Origin: Planctomycetaceae bacterium
GTDB taxonomy: Bacteria > Planctomycetota > Planctomycetia > Planctomycetales > Planctomycetaceae
Length of the DNA stretch: 64,000 nucleotides
Direction of reading: 5' to 3'
Assembly (NCBI GenBank): GCA_900299185.1
Contig: OMIV01000287.1
Location: 18,974 to 82,973 of the forward strand
Below the pieces are notes generated by a model. It searched no databases and was not told the DNA's origin. It worked only from the letters and a program-made list of their open reading frames with translations. Below are positions 36,864 through 46,550 of this stretch, piece by piece. A program made the translations under genes and the position numbers. Position 1 is the stretch's first letter. Each line of letters opens with the position of its first letter.

Positions 36864-38546
36864 ATGTATAAGTTGCTGTTGTGCGTGCGATATCTACGCA
36901 CGCGATACATCGCTCTGGCCAGCATCGTCAGCGTCATGCTGGGCGTGGCGACCATGATCGTCGTCAACAGCGTGATGTCCGGCTTCGCGACAGAAATGCG
37001 AACGCGAATCAACGGCATCCTCGCAGACATCGTCATCGAGACTCATAGTTACGACGGCGAACTCAACCCAGATGCCATGATGAAGCTTGCGCGTCGCGCG
37101 GCTGGCGATCACATCGATGGCATGACGGCAACCGTCCAAGTCTTCGGCTTGATGCACTTTCCTCGTGGCGGCCAATGGATTCCACGACCAGTGGAACTCG
37201 TCGGGATTGAGCCCGAGTCGAAGTCGAAAGTCGGTCCGTTCATCGAGCACCTCGACAGCTACAAAGAACTGCGCGAGAAAGGCGTCATCACGAAGGCTCC
37301 GCTGCGGCAGCTCAGCGAAAAGCCAACCTGGGAACTCACAGCCCAGGCGAGTGCTTATCGCCGCGAGAAGATGCAGCGCATGCACGAGCGAATGCTCCAT
37401 TTCCGCCAGCAAGAGCAACAGGAGGCCGATCCTCTGACGGCTCCCAATAAGAATCGTGAAGAGCCTAAGTTTGATGACTCTCAAGCGGCTGCCGTCCAAA
37501 CCGCCGACGCCGTGCAAGCAGCAAATCTCGCGAGCAACTCCATTCAGCAAGTTGGAGCAGAGGATCCTGAGCAGCCTGCAAACCGACGCGGTGGCGGCGA
37601 CATCTTCCAAAACAATCCATTCGGCGGACGCCCAGCACAGCCTGCGGATGGCATTGATCCCGCTGATCCCACCGGCCCCTGCAAAGGCCGAGTGATTGTC
37701 GGTGCGGGACTCGTGGAATGGATGACGGAAGACGAGAACGGCGAGCTGTTGTTACGTCGGGGAGTTGAACCGGGTGACGATGTGAAGCTCACAACCGTCA
37801 GCGCCGGACGTCCGCCACGTCCCGTGAGTTTCCCAGCCACGATCGTCGACATCTACAAGAGTGGCATGAGCGAATACGACTCCAGCCTGGTGTTCTGTAA
37901 TTTGGATTACCTGCAAGAAATCCGCGGCATGATCGACCCGGTCTCGCAAGAACGAGCCGTCACCGCAATTCAGATCAAACTCAAGGACTACAACCAAGCC
38001 GCCAAGGTCGTCAGCCTGCTGGAGAACGCGTTTCCCCGGCATCAATTCTCCGTGAAGACGTGGGAGCAAAAACAAGGTCCACTCTTGGCCGCTGTCGACA
38101 TCGAATCGGCCATTCTGAACGTCCTGTTGTTCCTGATCATCGCGGTCGCTGGGTTCGGCATCTTGGCGATCTTCTTCATGATCGTGGTTGAGAAGACTCG
38201 CGACATTGGGATCCTGAAAGCACTCGGAGCAAGCTCGCGAGGAGTGATGTCAATCTTCTTACTCTATGGTCTGGGCCTGGGAATGGTTGGTAGTGGAGTT
38301 GGCGTCGGTATCGGCCTGTTGTTTGTCCGCTACATCAACGAAATCGAAGCGTTCCTTGCCGTCATCACCGGACGGAAGGTCTTCGACGAACGGATCTATT
38401 ACTTCCCGACGATCCCCACGGCAGTCAACGCCTTCACGGTGACCTGGGTCGCAGTAGGAGCCATCGCCATCGCAGTCATGGCCAGCATCTTGCCTGCCCG
38501 TCGTGCCGCTCGACTCCATCCCGTTCAAGCTCTGCGTTACGAGTAA
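36864..38546 (+). CDS. LolC/E-type ABC permease with long periplasmic insertion
   Basis: 560 residues. First transmembrane helix at IALASIVSVMLGVATMIVVN and a C-terminal FtsX domain of three helices (LNVLLFLIIAVAGFGILAI, MSIFLLYGLGLGMVGSGVGV, NAFTVTWVAVGAIAIAVMAS). This is the lipoprotein-release (LolC/E) or MacB-like layout. Family members have about 410 residues; here roughly 150 extra residues lie in the periplasmic part, including a Gln/Ala/Pro-rich low-complexity stretch (about 190-275). AAGGGAG precedes the ATG. The ATPase partner follows 58 bases downstream. Confidence 0.85.
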   Translation: MYKLLLCVRYLRTRYIALASIVSVMLGVATMIVVNSVMSGFATEMRTRINGILADIVIETHSYDGELNPDAMMKLARRAAGDHIDGMTATVQVFGLMHFPRGGQWIPRPVELVGIEPESKSKVGPFIEHLDSYKELREKGVITKAPLRQLSEKPTWELTAQASAYRREKMQRMHERMLHFRQQEQQEADPLTAPNKNREEPKFDDSQAAAVQTADAVQAANLASNSIQQVGAEDPEQPANRRGGGDIFQNNPFGGRPAQPADGIDPADPTGPCKGRVIVGAGLVEWMTEDENGELLLRRGVEPGDDVKLTTVSAGRPPRPVSFPATIVDIYKSGMSEYDSSLVFCNLDYLQEIRGMIDPVSQERAVTAIQIKLKDYNQAAKVVSLLENAFPRHQFSVKTWEQKQGPLLAAVDIESAILNVLLFLIIAVAGFGILAIFFMIVVEKTRDIGILKALGASSRGVMSIFLLYGLGLGMVGSGVGVGIGLLFVRYINEIEAFLAVITGRKVFDERIYYFPTIPTAVNAFTVTWVAVGAIAIAVMASILPARRAARLHPVQALRYE

Positions 38547-38604
38547 TTCTTCGCACTGCACTCGGCTTATCTGTCAGCAACTACTCCAACTTTCGAGTTC
38601 GCCG

Positions 38605-39324
38605 ATGTCACAAATCCCGCCGTACCTTTCCGCCATTGCCGTCGAGAAGATCTATCTCAAGAGCCAGCACAAGATCCCTGTACTGCGCGGAGTCGACTTC
38701 CACATTCGACGTGGCGAACTGGTTTCGATCATCGGCCAATCGGGTTCCGGCAAGAGCACTTTGCTGCATCTCATGGGGCTGCTCGATAAGCCGACGATCG
38801 GTGAGATTCACATCGAAGGCCAACGCGTCGACGACCTACCGGCAGCGACTCGGGACGAACTGCGCAATCGCGTCTTCGGCTTCATCTTTCAGTTCTATCA
38901 CCTGCTGCCGGAACTCAGCGTGCTGGAGAACGTGTTGGCTCCGCTGATGATCCGAGATTCAACGCTGACCTATTGGCGGAATCGTCATGAGTACGAAACT
39001 CGTGCTCGCGAGATGATCGACAAAGTGGGACTGAGCCATCGGCTTAAGCATCGCCCGTCCGAACTATCCGGCGGTGAGATGCAGCGAGCCGCCATTGCGC
39101 GAGCCCTCGTCGCAGAGCCATCCATCCTGCTCGCTGACGAGCCGACGGGAAACCTCGACGCCCAAACGGGACGCGGCATCATTGACCTGCTGAAGAAGCT
39201 CAACGCCGAGCAAAAGCTGACCGTCGTCATGGTCACTCACGACGAGTCCATCGCCGCACAAGCCGGACGAATCGTGCGGCTGGCCAATGGTCGCCTGCAG
39301 CGTTTGGAAGAAGCCGCCGCGTAG
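38605..39324 (+). CDS. LolD-type ABC transporter ATPase
   Basis: 239 residues. Walker A IIGQSGSGKSTLLHLMG, Q-loop FGFIFQFYHLLPELSVLENV, signature LSGGEMQRAAIARALV, Walker B SILLADEPTGNLDAQTG and the switch His in VVMVTHDESIA are all intact. It belongs to the LolD/MacB/FtsE group and should energise the permease encoded upstream, to move lipoproteins or another envelope substrate out of the inner membrane. The upstream frame to 38503 overlaps the permease and is not used. Convergent hairpin-rich gap follows. Confidence 0.9.
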   Translation: MSQIPPYLSAIAVEKIYLKSQHKIPVLRGVDFHIRRGELVSIIGQSGSGKSTLLHLMGLLDKPTIGEIHIEGQRVDDLPAATRDELRNRVFGFIFQFYHLLPELSVLENVLAPLMIRDSTLTYWRNRHEYETRAREMIDKVGLSHRLKHRPSELSGGEMQRAAIARALVAEPSILLADEPTGNLDAQTGRGIIDLLKKLNAEQKLTVVMVTHDESIAAQAGRIVRLANGRLQRLEEAAA

Positions 39325-39381
39325 CGCTGAACGCGGGCCACCTCGAAACGGAGTCGGAATGGCGGCTACATGTTTGCGGCG

Positions 39382-39403
39382 CGCCCTGAGCATTCTAAGG
39401 GCG
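39382..39403. terminator. Hairpin between convergent genes
   Basis: cgccct at 39382-39387 pairs with agggcg at 39398-39403 in the gap between the ABC ATPase gene and the large minus-strand gene. No T-run, short stem, so only a weak candidate. Confidence 0.35.
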
Positions 39404-39489
39404 TGCCAGCGTAGCTCGAACGCGCCCTTCCGATTGTTGGTCAACGCCTGCCAAACCGAAGAGATCGAGCTGTAATCACAGCTCCACTC

Positions 39490-42400
39490 CTAAGGCTGCG
39501 TCACGACGTTCAAGCCTTCCAAGTTGGCGAGATAAACCCACGTTGGAGCCGGTGCCGTCACCGGAGCGCAAGTGATCGTCAACTCGGTCACGGTATTCGC
39601 GAGATGGCTCAGACTGACTTGCAGATCTTGCCAACCACTCGGAGCCGTTTGGTCGTCAATGATGGTGCTCAGAACTCGGCAATTGCCGCCCTCAATGATG
39701 AGTTGCCACTTCTGCCCAGCCTCGTGGCCGACTCGGAATTTCAACACCGCGTCATCAACCTTGGGCACCTTCACTTGTTTGACCAACCGCAGTGCGTCGA
39801 CCGGAGCAGATGCGAGCGCGGCCTTTTGATCGTCCGTAAGAACTCGCGGACTCAGCAGCACGGCCAGCGCGTCTTTCTGACCTTTGATGTCGGGTCGCAG
39901 CCCGGCTTCCTTTGGCTGGCTTGGCGGTGCGATCGCTAACCAGCCATCAAGCTGCTTCACGAAGGCGTCCCGCAGCGCGGCAGGAGTCGCTCGCCTGGCG
40001 AGATTCGGTCGAGCCGCGACGTTGCTAACAAAGGTCGCTCGTTGAAACTCGGGCAACCAACCTGCCCACAAGGTCTGATCGACCGACTGCACCAAGCTGC
40101 GTCCCTTCGTGGCAGTGAGAGCGAGCATGTCGCGACGTCCGTCAGTTCGCCCCTTCCCCGAGAAGATCCAGGTGACTTGCGGCGTCGCCAGAATCGGTCC
40201 CAAGCGAGGCTCTTTGTCAGCCAACGCGTCGATGGGCATGAAGCCCGATTCGAGCCCATTCGAGGCGTCGATCCAAACAAGACATGGCACATGAGTGTTT
40301 GCCGGAGCGTCGATCATACGACTCAACAAGATGCGGGGCGTGGTGCCAGTTGTCGCCGGCGCGGCTGTAGCTGGAGTCGCACCAGAAGCTGGCGGCGCAG
40401 CTGCCGCAACAGTGGGTGCTGGAAGTAAAACTGCATCGAGCAAATCAGCCGCCTGATAGCGCCACGCAACTCGCCCAGAAGTCAGATCCAGAGCTTCGAT
40501 CCCGCTTTGCGTTTCCGTCAGCAGGCGGCCCTCACTCAAGCCCAACATGCGTCGCAAATCCGGCGTCGAACGAGTCCACCGCAAGCGCCCGCTGCGTTGA
40601 TCAAGAGCCTCGATCACGGGCACTCCCGGCTGCGTCACAACGACTAAATCGCCGATCAACAACGGCACGTCGAACGCTCGGCGATACCGATAAGGATCCA
40701 TCGCCGGAGGCAGCCAGCTTTGCCGACGCAACCAAACGCTTTGGCCTTGAGCGTCGCAGCAACCGCTGACTCCAGACAACGAGAAGTAGATCAATCCATC
40801 TTGAGCGACTGCGAGACACGGATGGCCTTGCAGTTGAGGATCGTCGAAGAGTCGAGTGACTGAGACCTCGCTCAATGGACTGCCGGTCTCGGCTTGCAGC
40901 GTGACCAATCGCAGGTCGACCGGCCCGGCATACGCCAGCTCTGACACAAAGACCTGCAAGCGTCCCTGCACCAAGAGCGGATCCGAGACGATCGTCGACT
41001 TCGGCTTGAACTTCCACAGCGGGTTGCCGGAGTTCTTATCGAACGCCGCTAACTCGGGACCATTCTTTGTCAGGCGCCGACAGAAGACCCAATTGCCAAC
41101 AACGAGCGGCTTCATCGCCACGTTCGGCCAATGATGGGCATGCCCATGCTCAGCCCCAAGCTGTTGATTCCAACGCACCACTCCCGTGTTGAGATCGACG
41201 CTCGTCAGTTGAAAACGATTGCTCATGAAGCCCACGGCACCATCAACCGTGATCGCGAACTGTCGGGAAAACCAATCCGTCTCAACGCTCGCCGCATGTC
41301 CGACATGCTCGCCGAGATCACCGTCAAACTTTCCTTTGGCCTCCAGTTGATAACTTGCCATCGCGGGCACAATGGGCGCGACCAAATTCGCTTGAGTCAT
41401 CGTTGAGGGCGTCGATTGATTGACCGGAGACTGCACGGCTCCTGATGACTTGATGAGATCCTGCAACAACGCCGCGAGCTGATCTTTAGCCAACGATTGC
41501 TCGCCAAAAGCCACGTTCGCCGCGAGCAGTTCGTTGTCAGTCACTCCCAACATTGAGGACGCTAACTGCAAGCGTCCCTGCAAGTCGGTCATGTCTTGAG
41601 TGACGACCTGCGAGTTCGATGCAAAGCCCAACATAGCTCGTCGGTAGTGGCCGCGAGCCTCTGCAAAGTGACCGCCAGCCAAGGCTCGATCACCCAGCCA
41701 GCGTTCACTCTCTGCAGCCGCCAATGTGCCAAAGAACTGCACTCTGGCAGCTTCCAGCACTTCAGCGTCGCCTGACTCCATAGCTTGCCGAACTCTCAAG
41801 CGACCAATGGCACCGAACTTCTCATTCATCGTCGACCGCAGTTCGGGATGCTCCGACATCGCCAACGCGACGGCATTTGGGAATGCGACGAGCAGCTTGT
41901 CGTCATGCGAATCAGGCAAGAGCCCCAGCAGGTTTCCGGTGCCGGCTGCACCAATAACTTGGCAGGCATCCGCGAAAGCCTTGCCGGAGATAGCCGCCTG
42001 GAACTCAGCCATCACGTTGTAAGCTTCCTTACTCAATGGCTGAGCGAGCGAGTGTCGCAATGGAGCAGGCATCGTCTTCCAGCGACGAGGCCAACTCATT
42101 CGTCGAGTCTGCTCATCAGGACTCAATCCTTTGTGCGACGAGAGTTCTGACCATTGCACGGTGTTGTAGATCGAGTCGGCGTAGCTCCACCAATACTGAA
42201 CCGGATGGCTCGGAGTGTTCCAGAACACGAGCCGATCAATGGCCTGCAAAACATCAGCCGATCGGCCTGCACCAACGAGCGACGTTAGCTCTCGTCGCGC
42301 GGCTTCAGTCGGAGTTAGCAGTGGCACAGCTCCAGTCCAAAGGGGAGCCACCAACATCGCCTGCATCGCTTGAGTACATGCCACTGACTGGCGATCGCCG

Positions 42401-44586
42401 GCTCGAAGTTCGGCACTTGCGACGAACTTCTCCACCGCCGCATGCCACATCTGAGAGAAATGAATCGCGTTCGTCCCGTCGTAGACGTAGTACAACAACG
42501 CGGCCTCAGACAGCAGCTTCAAGTCACGAGTGAGCGAGTCTGTCTCCGCAGCATCTTGAGGAGCCTCTTCCAACACTTTCGACTTCCCCAAGAGACCGCG
42601 ATTGGCATCGAAGTCGCCAAAGAGTCCGTCGGAAAGAAGTCCACTTAAGAGCGTCTGACCGAGCACCACATTCGAGCCCGCGAGCAACGTCTCGACAGCA
42701 CAAGCTCGACGCCACTCCGGCAAGGAAATCGCAGCCGGTCGAGTCTTCACGACTTGCTGCAACCAAGAACCAATATCACGAATTTCAAGCGGCTCAAAGC
42801 GAGCGATGTCGACTTGCTGACAATGTTCGGGGGAAGCCACAGCAGCGACTAACGGCATTTCATGTAATGCAAAGTGAGAGACGCGAATCCGCCGCTCAGC
42901 ACCCGGCAACGCAAACATCCCAACCGTGCCATGACGAGCACCGGTGCCGGCATATGGCACCTCACCCAGCCATCCCCAATGAACTCCATCGGGACTGACC
43001 CATCCACTCACCACGCCGACTCCGACAATCAGTCGAAACCACTGCGACTCACCGACAAATGGAGGAGTGAAAGCATTGGGATCAAACTGTTTCTCAATCG
43101 CGTTCTCACCGGGATGCAGCAAGGTGACTGCGATGCGACCGCCAATGGGATCCCACACAAATCCGATGCGATCCTGAGGCAGTCCCGCGGCATTGCCGAA
43201 ATAGATGCCGGTACCGGGATCAGCATGGTCCACTCGAAAGACCAATTCACTGAGTCCGGTCTTTGGAGCCTCAACCGACGCCCAAGTGATCTCTTTGATG
43301 GCCGACGTCGTCGCTAGCTCAACGGCAGCGTCGCTCGATTGTCCTACCACAGGCGTTGTGCGAAACGCGGTGCCCTCAAGGTTCTTTGGTTTCCACGCCA
43401 AGTCCGCAGGTCGAGCCGATGCCAAACGATTAGGACCGACTTCGTGACGGAACCGATCCGATTCAACTTCGGGTAGCGGATCACTGCGATACATCGTCAA
43501 GTCGCGAATCTTCATTCGCGCATCGAGGATGACATCTTGAGGGGCAGCCGACATCGGCACTTTCAAGATGGCGACATCACCGCGTGCCATCACCAAATGA
43601 CCGCGTTCAAATCGAAACTCTACCGGCCCAAACTGAGTCATCTGCCAACGACCACAATCATTCGTCAGTAACTCACCAACGACGGGAACAGCATTTTGAG
43701 CAGGACGAAGAACGCGATGGGCCGACCAGACTTGCGGCTGTCGGTGTCGGAAAAACATCAGCCGAATTCCCGAGTTGCCCTGCCAGAAAGTGAGACTGCA
43801 TCGCTCAACGTCGTAAACCGACAAACGCAACACAGCCGAGTCCACCCACTGCGGTCGCAGCCGTCCTTGACCATCGAACGTTGTGAACGAGCGATTGTCG
43901 ACCCGCTCGTCATTGACGGTGAATGGCCGCCCCGGAATAGCCGCAAACCAACGACGAAATGTGTCCGGTACAAACAAGTCGGGACCGAGACTACCGGGCG
44001 TGGACCAAACGCGAACTCCCAACGCCAACGGTGGCTTTTGCAGATCGAGTGCATCCTTCCAAAGCTCGTCCACAACAACTTCGGGAACCGGCGGCTTAGA
44101 CTCCGTCTTCTCGATCGCAGCCGACTTCACCGGCGAATCAGCGGCATCTGTCTTCATTTCACGAGATGAAGATTCAGCCGCCACAAGCGGGCGATCTCCA
44201 GGGTTTTCGTTTGCTGTTCCAGACTGACGGTCGCTTCCATCTCGATTGTTGCTGTCATCGTCTCGCTGCGAGATTTCAGGCTGCAAGGGCTTCTCTTCAG
44301 GACTGCGAAACGCCACTTGCCCGATCCAAATTCCCACGATCAGACAAGCGACCGCGACCATCGCCAAAAACAGTCCGGCAAGTCGGCTCGGTGCTCGATC
44401 GAGGCTCGGTACCCCAATGTGCTCGTTGATCCAATCGCGACGCGGCGACTGTTCGATTGCCGTTCTCAAGGCGGGATTCTCGCGAGACCTCGCACGCAAT
44501 GAATCAATGAGTTCGACCGGGACGTCTTCGAACGGCCCAGCGGCGCAGAAACGAATCAGCTCTTCGTCGTTCCACTCGCGACTCAT
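39490..44586 (-). CDS. Very large membrane-anchored protein with PQQ-like repeats
   Basis: 1698 residues. A cytosolic N-terminus (1-68), one transmembrane helix (69-92) and an acidic Ser/Glu/Asp linker come first. Then a beta-rich part (about 180-600) with jelly-roll character (WFRLIVGVGVVSGWVSPDGV), a long helical part, and in the last third a beta-propeller with at least four PQQ-type motifs (VDLNTGVVRWNQQLG, FDKNSGNPLWKFKP, LDQRSGRLRWTRS, LDLTSGRVAWRYQA), an Ala/Pro/Thr-rich loop and a C-terminal beta domain. It should face the periplasm. Function unknown; the single-helix anchor with a propeller recalls planctomycete sensor or assembly proteins. Confidence 0.8.
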   Translation of the reverse strand: MSREWNDEELIRFCAAGPFEDVPVELIDSLRARSRENPALRTAIEQSPRRDWINEHIGVPSLDRAPSRLAGLFLAMVAVACLIVGIWIGQVAFRSPEEKPLQPEISQRDDDSNNRDGSDRQSGTANENPGDRPLVAAESSSREMKTDAADSPVKSAAIEKTESKPPVPEVVVDELWKDALDLQKPPLALGVRVWSTPGSLGPDLFVPDTFRRWFAAIPGRPFTVNDERVDNRSFTTFDGQGRLRPQWVDSAVLRLSVYDVERCSLTFWQGNSGIRLMFFRHRQPQVWSAHRVLRPAQNAVPVVGELLTNDCGRWQMTQFGPVEFRFERGHLVMARGDVAILKVPMSAAPQDVILDARMKIRDLTMYRSDPLPEVESDRFRHEVGPNRLASARPADLAWKPKNLEGTAFRTTPVVGQSSDAAVELATTSAIKEITWASVEAPKTGLSELVFRVDHADPGTGIYFGNAAGLPQDRIGFVWDPIGGRIAVTLLHPGENAIEKQFDPNAFTPPFVGESQWFRLIVGVGVVSGWVSPDGVHWGWLGEVPYAGTGARHGTVGMFALPGAERRIRVSHFALHEMPLVAAVASPEHCQQVDIARFEPLEIRDIGSWLQQVVKTRPAAISLPEWRRACAVETLLAGSNVVLGQTLLSGLLSDGLFGDFDANRGLLGKSKVLEEAPQDAAETDSLTRDLKLLSEAALLYYVYDGTNAIHFSQMWHAAVEKFVASAELRAGDRQSVACTQAMQAMLVAPLWTGAVPLLTPTEAARRELTSLVGAGRSADVLQAIDRLVFWNTPSHPVQYWWSYADSIYNTVQWSELSSHKGLSPDEQTRRMSWPRRWKTMPAPLRHSLAQPLSKEAYNVMAEFQAAISGKAFADACQVIGAAGTGNLLGLLPDSHDDKLLVAFPNAVALAMSEHPELRSTMNEKFGAIGRLRVRQAMESGDAEVLEAARVQFFGTLAAAESERWLGDRALAGGHFAEARGHYRRAMLGFASNSQVVTQDMTDLQGRLQLASSMLGVTDNELLAANVAFGEQSLAKDQLAALLQDLIKSSGAVQSPVNQSTPSTMTQANLVAPIVPAMASYQLEAKGKFDGDLGEHVGHAASVETDWFSRQFAITVDGAVGFMSNRFQLTSVDLNTGVVRWNQQLGAEHGHAHHWPNVAMKPLVVGNWVFCRRLTKNGPELAAFDKNSGNPLWKFKPKSTIVSDPLLVQGRLQVFVSELAYAGPVDLRLVTLQAETGSPLSEVSVTRLFDDPQLQGHPCLAVAQDGLIYFSLSGVSGCCDAQGQSVWLRRQSWLPPAMDPYRYRRAFDVPLLIGDLVVVTQPGVPVIEALDQRSGRLRWTRSTPDLRRMLGLSEGRLLTETQSGIEALDLTSGRVAWRYQAADLLDAVLLPAPTVAAAAPPASGATPATAAPATTGTTPRILLSRMIDAPANTHVPCLVWIDASNGLESGFMPIDALADKEPRLGPILATPQVTWIFSGKGRTDGRRDMLALTATKGRSLVQSVDQTLWAGWLPEFQRATFVSNVAARPNLARRATPAALRDAFVKQLDGWLAIAPPSQPKEAGLRPDIKGQKDALAVLLSPRVLTDDQKAALASAPVDALRLVKQVKVPKVDDAVLKFRVGHEAGQKWQLIIEGGNCRVLSTIIDDQTAPSGWQDLQVSLSHLANTVTELTITCAPVTAPAPTWVYLANLEGLNVVTQP

Positions 44587-44765
44587 AACAGCAGCCCTCT
44601 TCGGTATCAGCGAGGGCCGAGCAGTCGCTCACGCCCGCAGTACGAACTCAAACCGAAGCAGTCTTGCGGCGAGTCATCCAGGGATCAACCAGCACCAATA
44701 GAAGCCCAGATCCATACAGAGCAAAGCACCGTTGAGGCACCTGCCAACACAGCCAAAGGCAGGAT

Positions 44766-46055
44766 CTAAACCGCTCGGATGATTGCGGCGACGCTTTGCC
44801 CCATCGACGTGCGATTGACCGACATGGCAGTGAAGTTTCGCAGCTCGATCGGATCGCCATGCACGACGTTTAACTGACATCGCGGGTCAGGAATCCGGTA
44901 GTTCAAAGTCGAGGGCAAGACTCCGTGCTTGAGTGCGAGAACAGATCCAGCCAGCTCAACAGCTCCTGCACCGGCATCACAATTACCAAAGTAACTCTTC
45001 ATCGCAGTCACGGGAATCCGCCGCGCGGCGTCACCTAATCCCCAGTGATAGCCACGAGCTTCAACCAGATCGTCTCGCTGAGTGCTCTTGCCATGAGCAT
45101 TGATGTGACCGATGTCAGTCGGCTCGATTCCAGCTTTTCGAACCGCCGCTTGCACCGCTCGAGCAACGCCACGTCCGCCCGATCCGTTATGCCAACCCGT
45201 CCCGTCACAGCCCTGCCCGACAGCCAAGACCTCAGCGTAAATCGGTGCGCCCCGTCGTAGAGCATGATCAAGAGTCTCGATGACGAAAGCCGCACCGCCT
45301 TCTCCTACGACGGTGCCATCTCGAGTCACGTCAAACGGTCGACACGCTGCCTGCGGATCATCTTCACGCCGAGTCAGACTCTCGAAGAGATGGAACTTGG
45401 TGATGTCGACCGGATGAATGTTCGAGCTGCATGCTCCCACAATCATGACATCCGCAGCATCTCGCAGAATGACATTCATGCCCTCAGCGAGAGCCTGCAG
45501 TCCAGACGCATCTCGAGAGGTGATCGTGTTGTTGGGACCGCGTGCATCATGCTCGATCGAGATATGACACGCAGGCATGTTGGGAAGTTTCTTGATGAAC
45601 CACAGCGGCGCGATCTTATCGAGCGCCTCTTCACCAAATCGCTCGAACTCAAACCGATGCTTTTCGTTGAGGCTCGATGCTGCCGCTTGGAACAAGTCAT
45701 CAGGAGTCGAAGAAATGCGACCGCAACCGTAACTAACTCCCAGCCGCTCGGGATCGATCACCCCATTGCTAAGCCCAGCATCTTTCATGGCGAGGGACGC
45801 TGCCGCGACACCTAAAGCTGTATCGCGAGACATCACCTTCAGGGCTTTGCGGCAATAGATCAGCTGAGGATCGAAATCCTGAACTTCAGCCGCCAGTTTG
45901 GAAGGAAATCCTTCCGGCGGGATGGCATGCAAATGCCCAATGCCGGACTGGCCCGACAGCAAGCTCTTCCAAAAGGCATCTTTTCCGACGCCAATGGGAG
46001 CTACTGTCCCCACCCCGGTGATAACAATTCGACAAAGATTGGAAGCCACCGCCAT
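44766..46055 (-). CDS. Beta-ketoacyl synthase homologue lacking catalytic Cys and one His
   Basis: 429 residues, FabF-like thiolase fold (IVITGVGTVAPIGVGKDAFW at the start, VTAMKSYFGNCDAGAGAVEL near the end). The nucleophile Cys in the GP..SI.TACSSG motif is Asp182 (GPNNTITSRDASG). The first His is kept (INAHGKST, His321); the second, in KS..GH..GAAG, is Asn358 (KSYFGNCDAGAG). It can therefore hardly condense by the normal mechanism; it might act as a chain-length-factor-like partner, a decarboxylase or a protein with another role. ATG at 46053-46055 with AGGGTG upstream. No FabG or ACP gene adjoins. Confidence 0.85.
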   Translation of the reverse strand: MAVASNLCRIVITGVGTVAPIGVGKDAFWKSLLSGQSGIGHLHAIPPEGFPSKLAAEVQDFDPQLIYCRKALKVMSRDTALGVAAASLAMKDAGLSNGVIDPERLGVSYGCGRISSTPDDLFQAAASSLNEKHRFEFERFGEEALDKIAPLWFIKKLPNMPACHISIEHDARGPNNTITSRDASGLQALAEGMNVILRDAADVMIVGACSSNIHPVDITKFHLFESLTRREDDPQAACRPFDVTRDGTVVGEGGAAFVIETLDHALRRGAPIYAEVLAVGQGCDGTGWHNGSGGRGVARAVQAAVRKAGIEPTDIGHINAHGKSTQRDDLVEARGYHWGLGDAARRIPVTAMKSYFGNCDAGAGAVELAGSVLALKHGVLPSTLNYRIPDPRCQLNVVHGDPIELRNFTAMSVNRTSMGQSVAAIIRAV

Positions 46056-46550
46056 TGCGTCACCCTGATCGCAAGTCGGCGAAACGTCTCCGTTTCGACA
46101 ATCCAACCAAACCAATTGGGAAAGCGGCCCCAATGCCGCTCCCGTCTTACTTCTATCGACCGAGCACCAGCCTGAACCCAACCAGCAACTCGGCAAGCCC
46201 TAAGATCCTACTGACAAGCGACGACAAAGCTTTCACGACCCCTCGTTACGGCTCAGTCTGCATCGCGCACACTCGCAAGTGCTCCAGCAGAAACTGCAAC
46301 AGTCGGCTCGTTCGACCCGAACAAGCCACTTCGTCTATGAGACGATTACAGTCGTTGGCTTTGCAGAGTCAAGGAACTCGACGAAATCGCCGCCATCGCC
46401 ACACCTGGCAGACACGCAATTGCGGGGACTTCTACGTGTTCAATTGCAGTTCAGGCCCCTCATCCCGTATCCGCAACCGTTGCGTCGATCGTCCATCAAC
46501 TCTGTAATGCTCCAACTATCTACCTCCCAGCGTTTAATTCGGGCTCAATT
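46056..46550. other. 495-base divergent gap
   Basis: Lies between the ketoacyl-synthase-like gene (minus) and the REC-FHA gene (plus). The open frames inside show no features of real proteins. It should hold both promoters; I see no clear consensus element. Confidence 0.45.

Noticed and set aside
41726..42533. Several plus-strand frames of 98-165 codons opposite the 1698-residue gene
   Set aside because: All lie opposite one uninterrupted coding sequence with consistent domain structure and show random composition.
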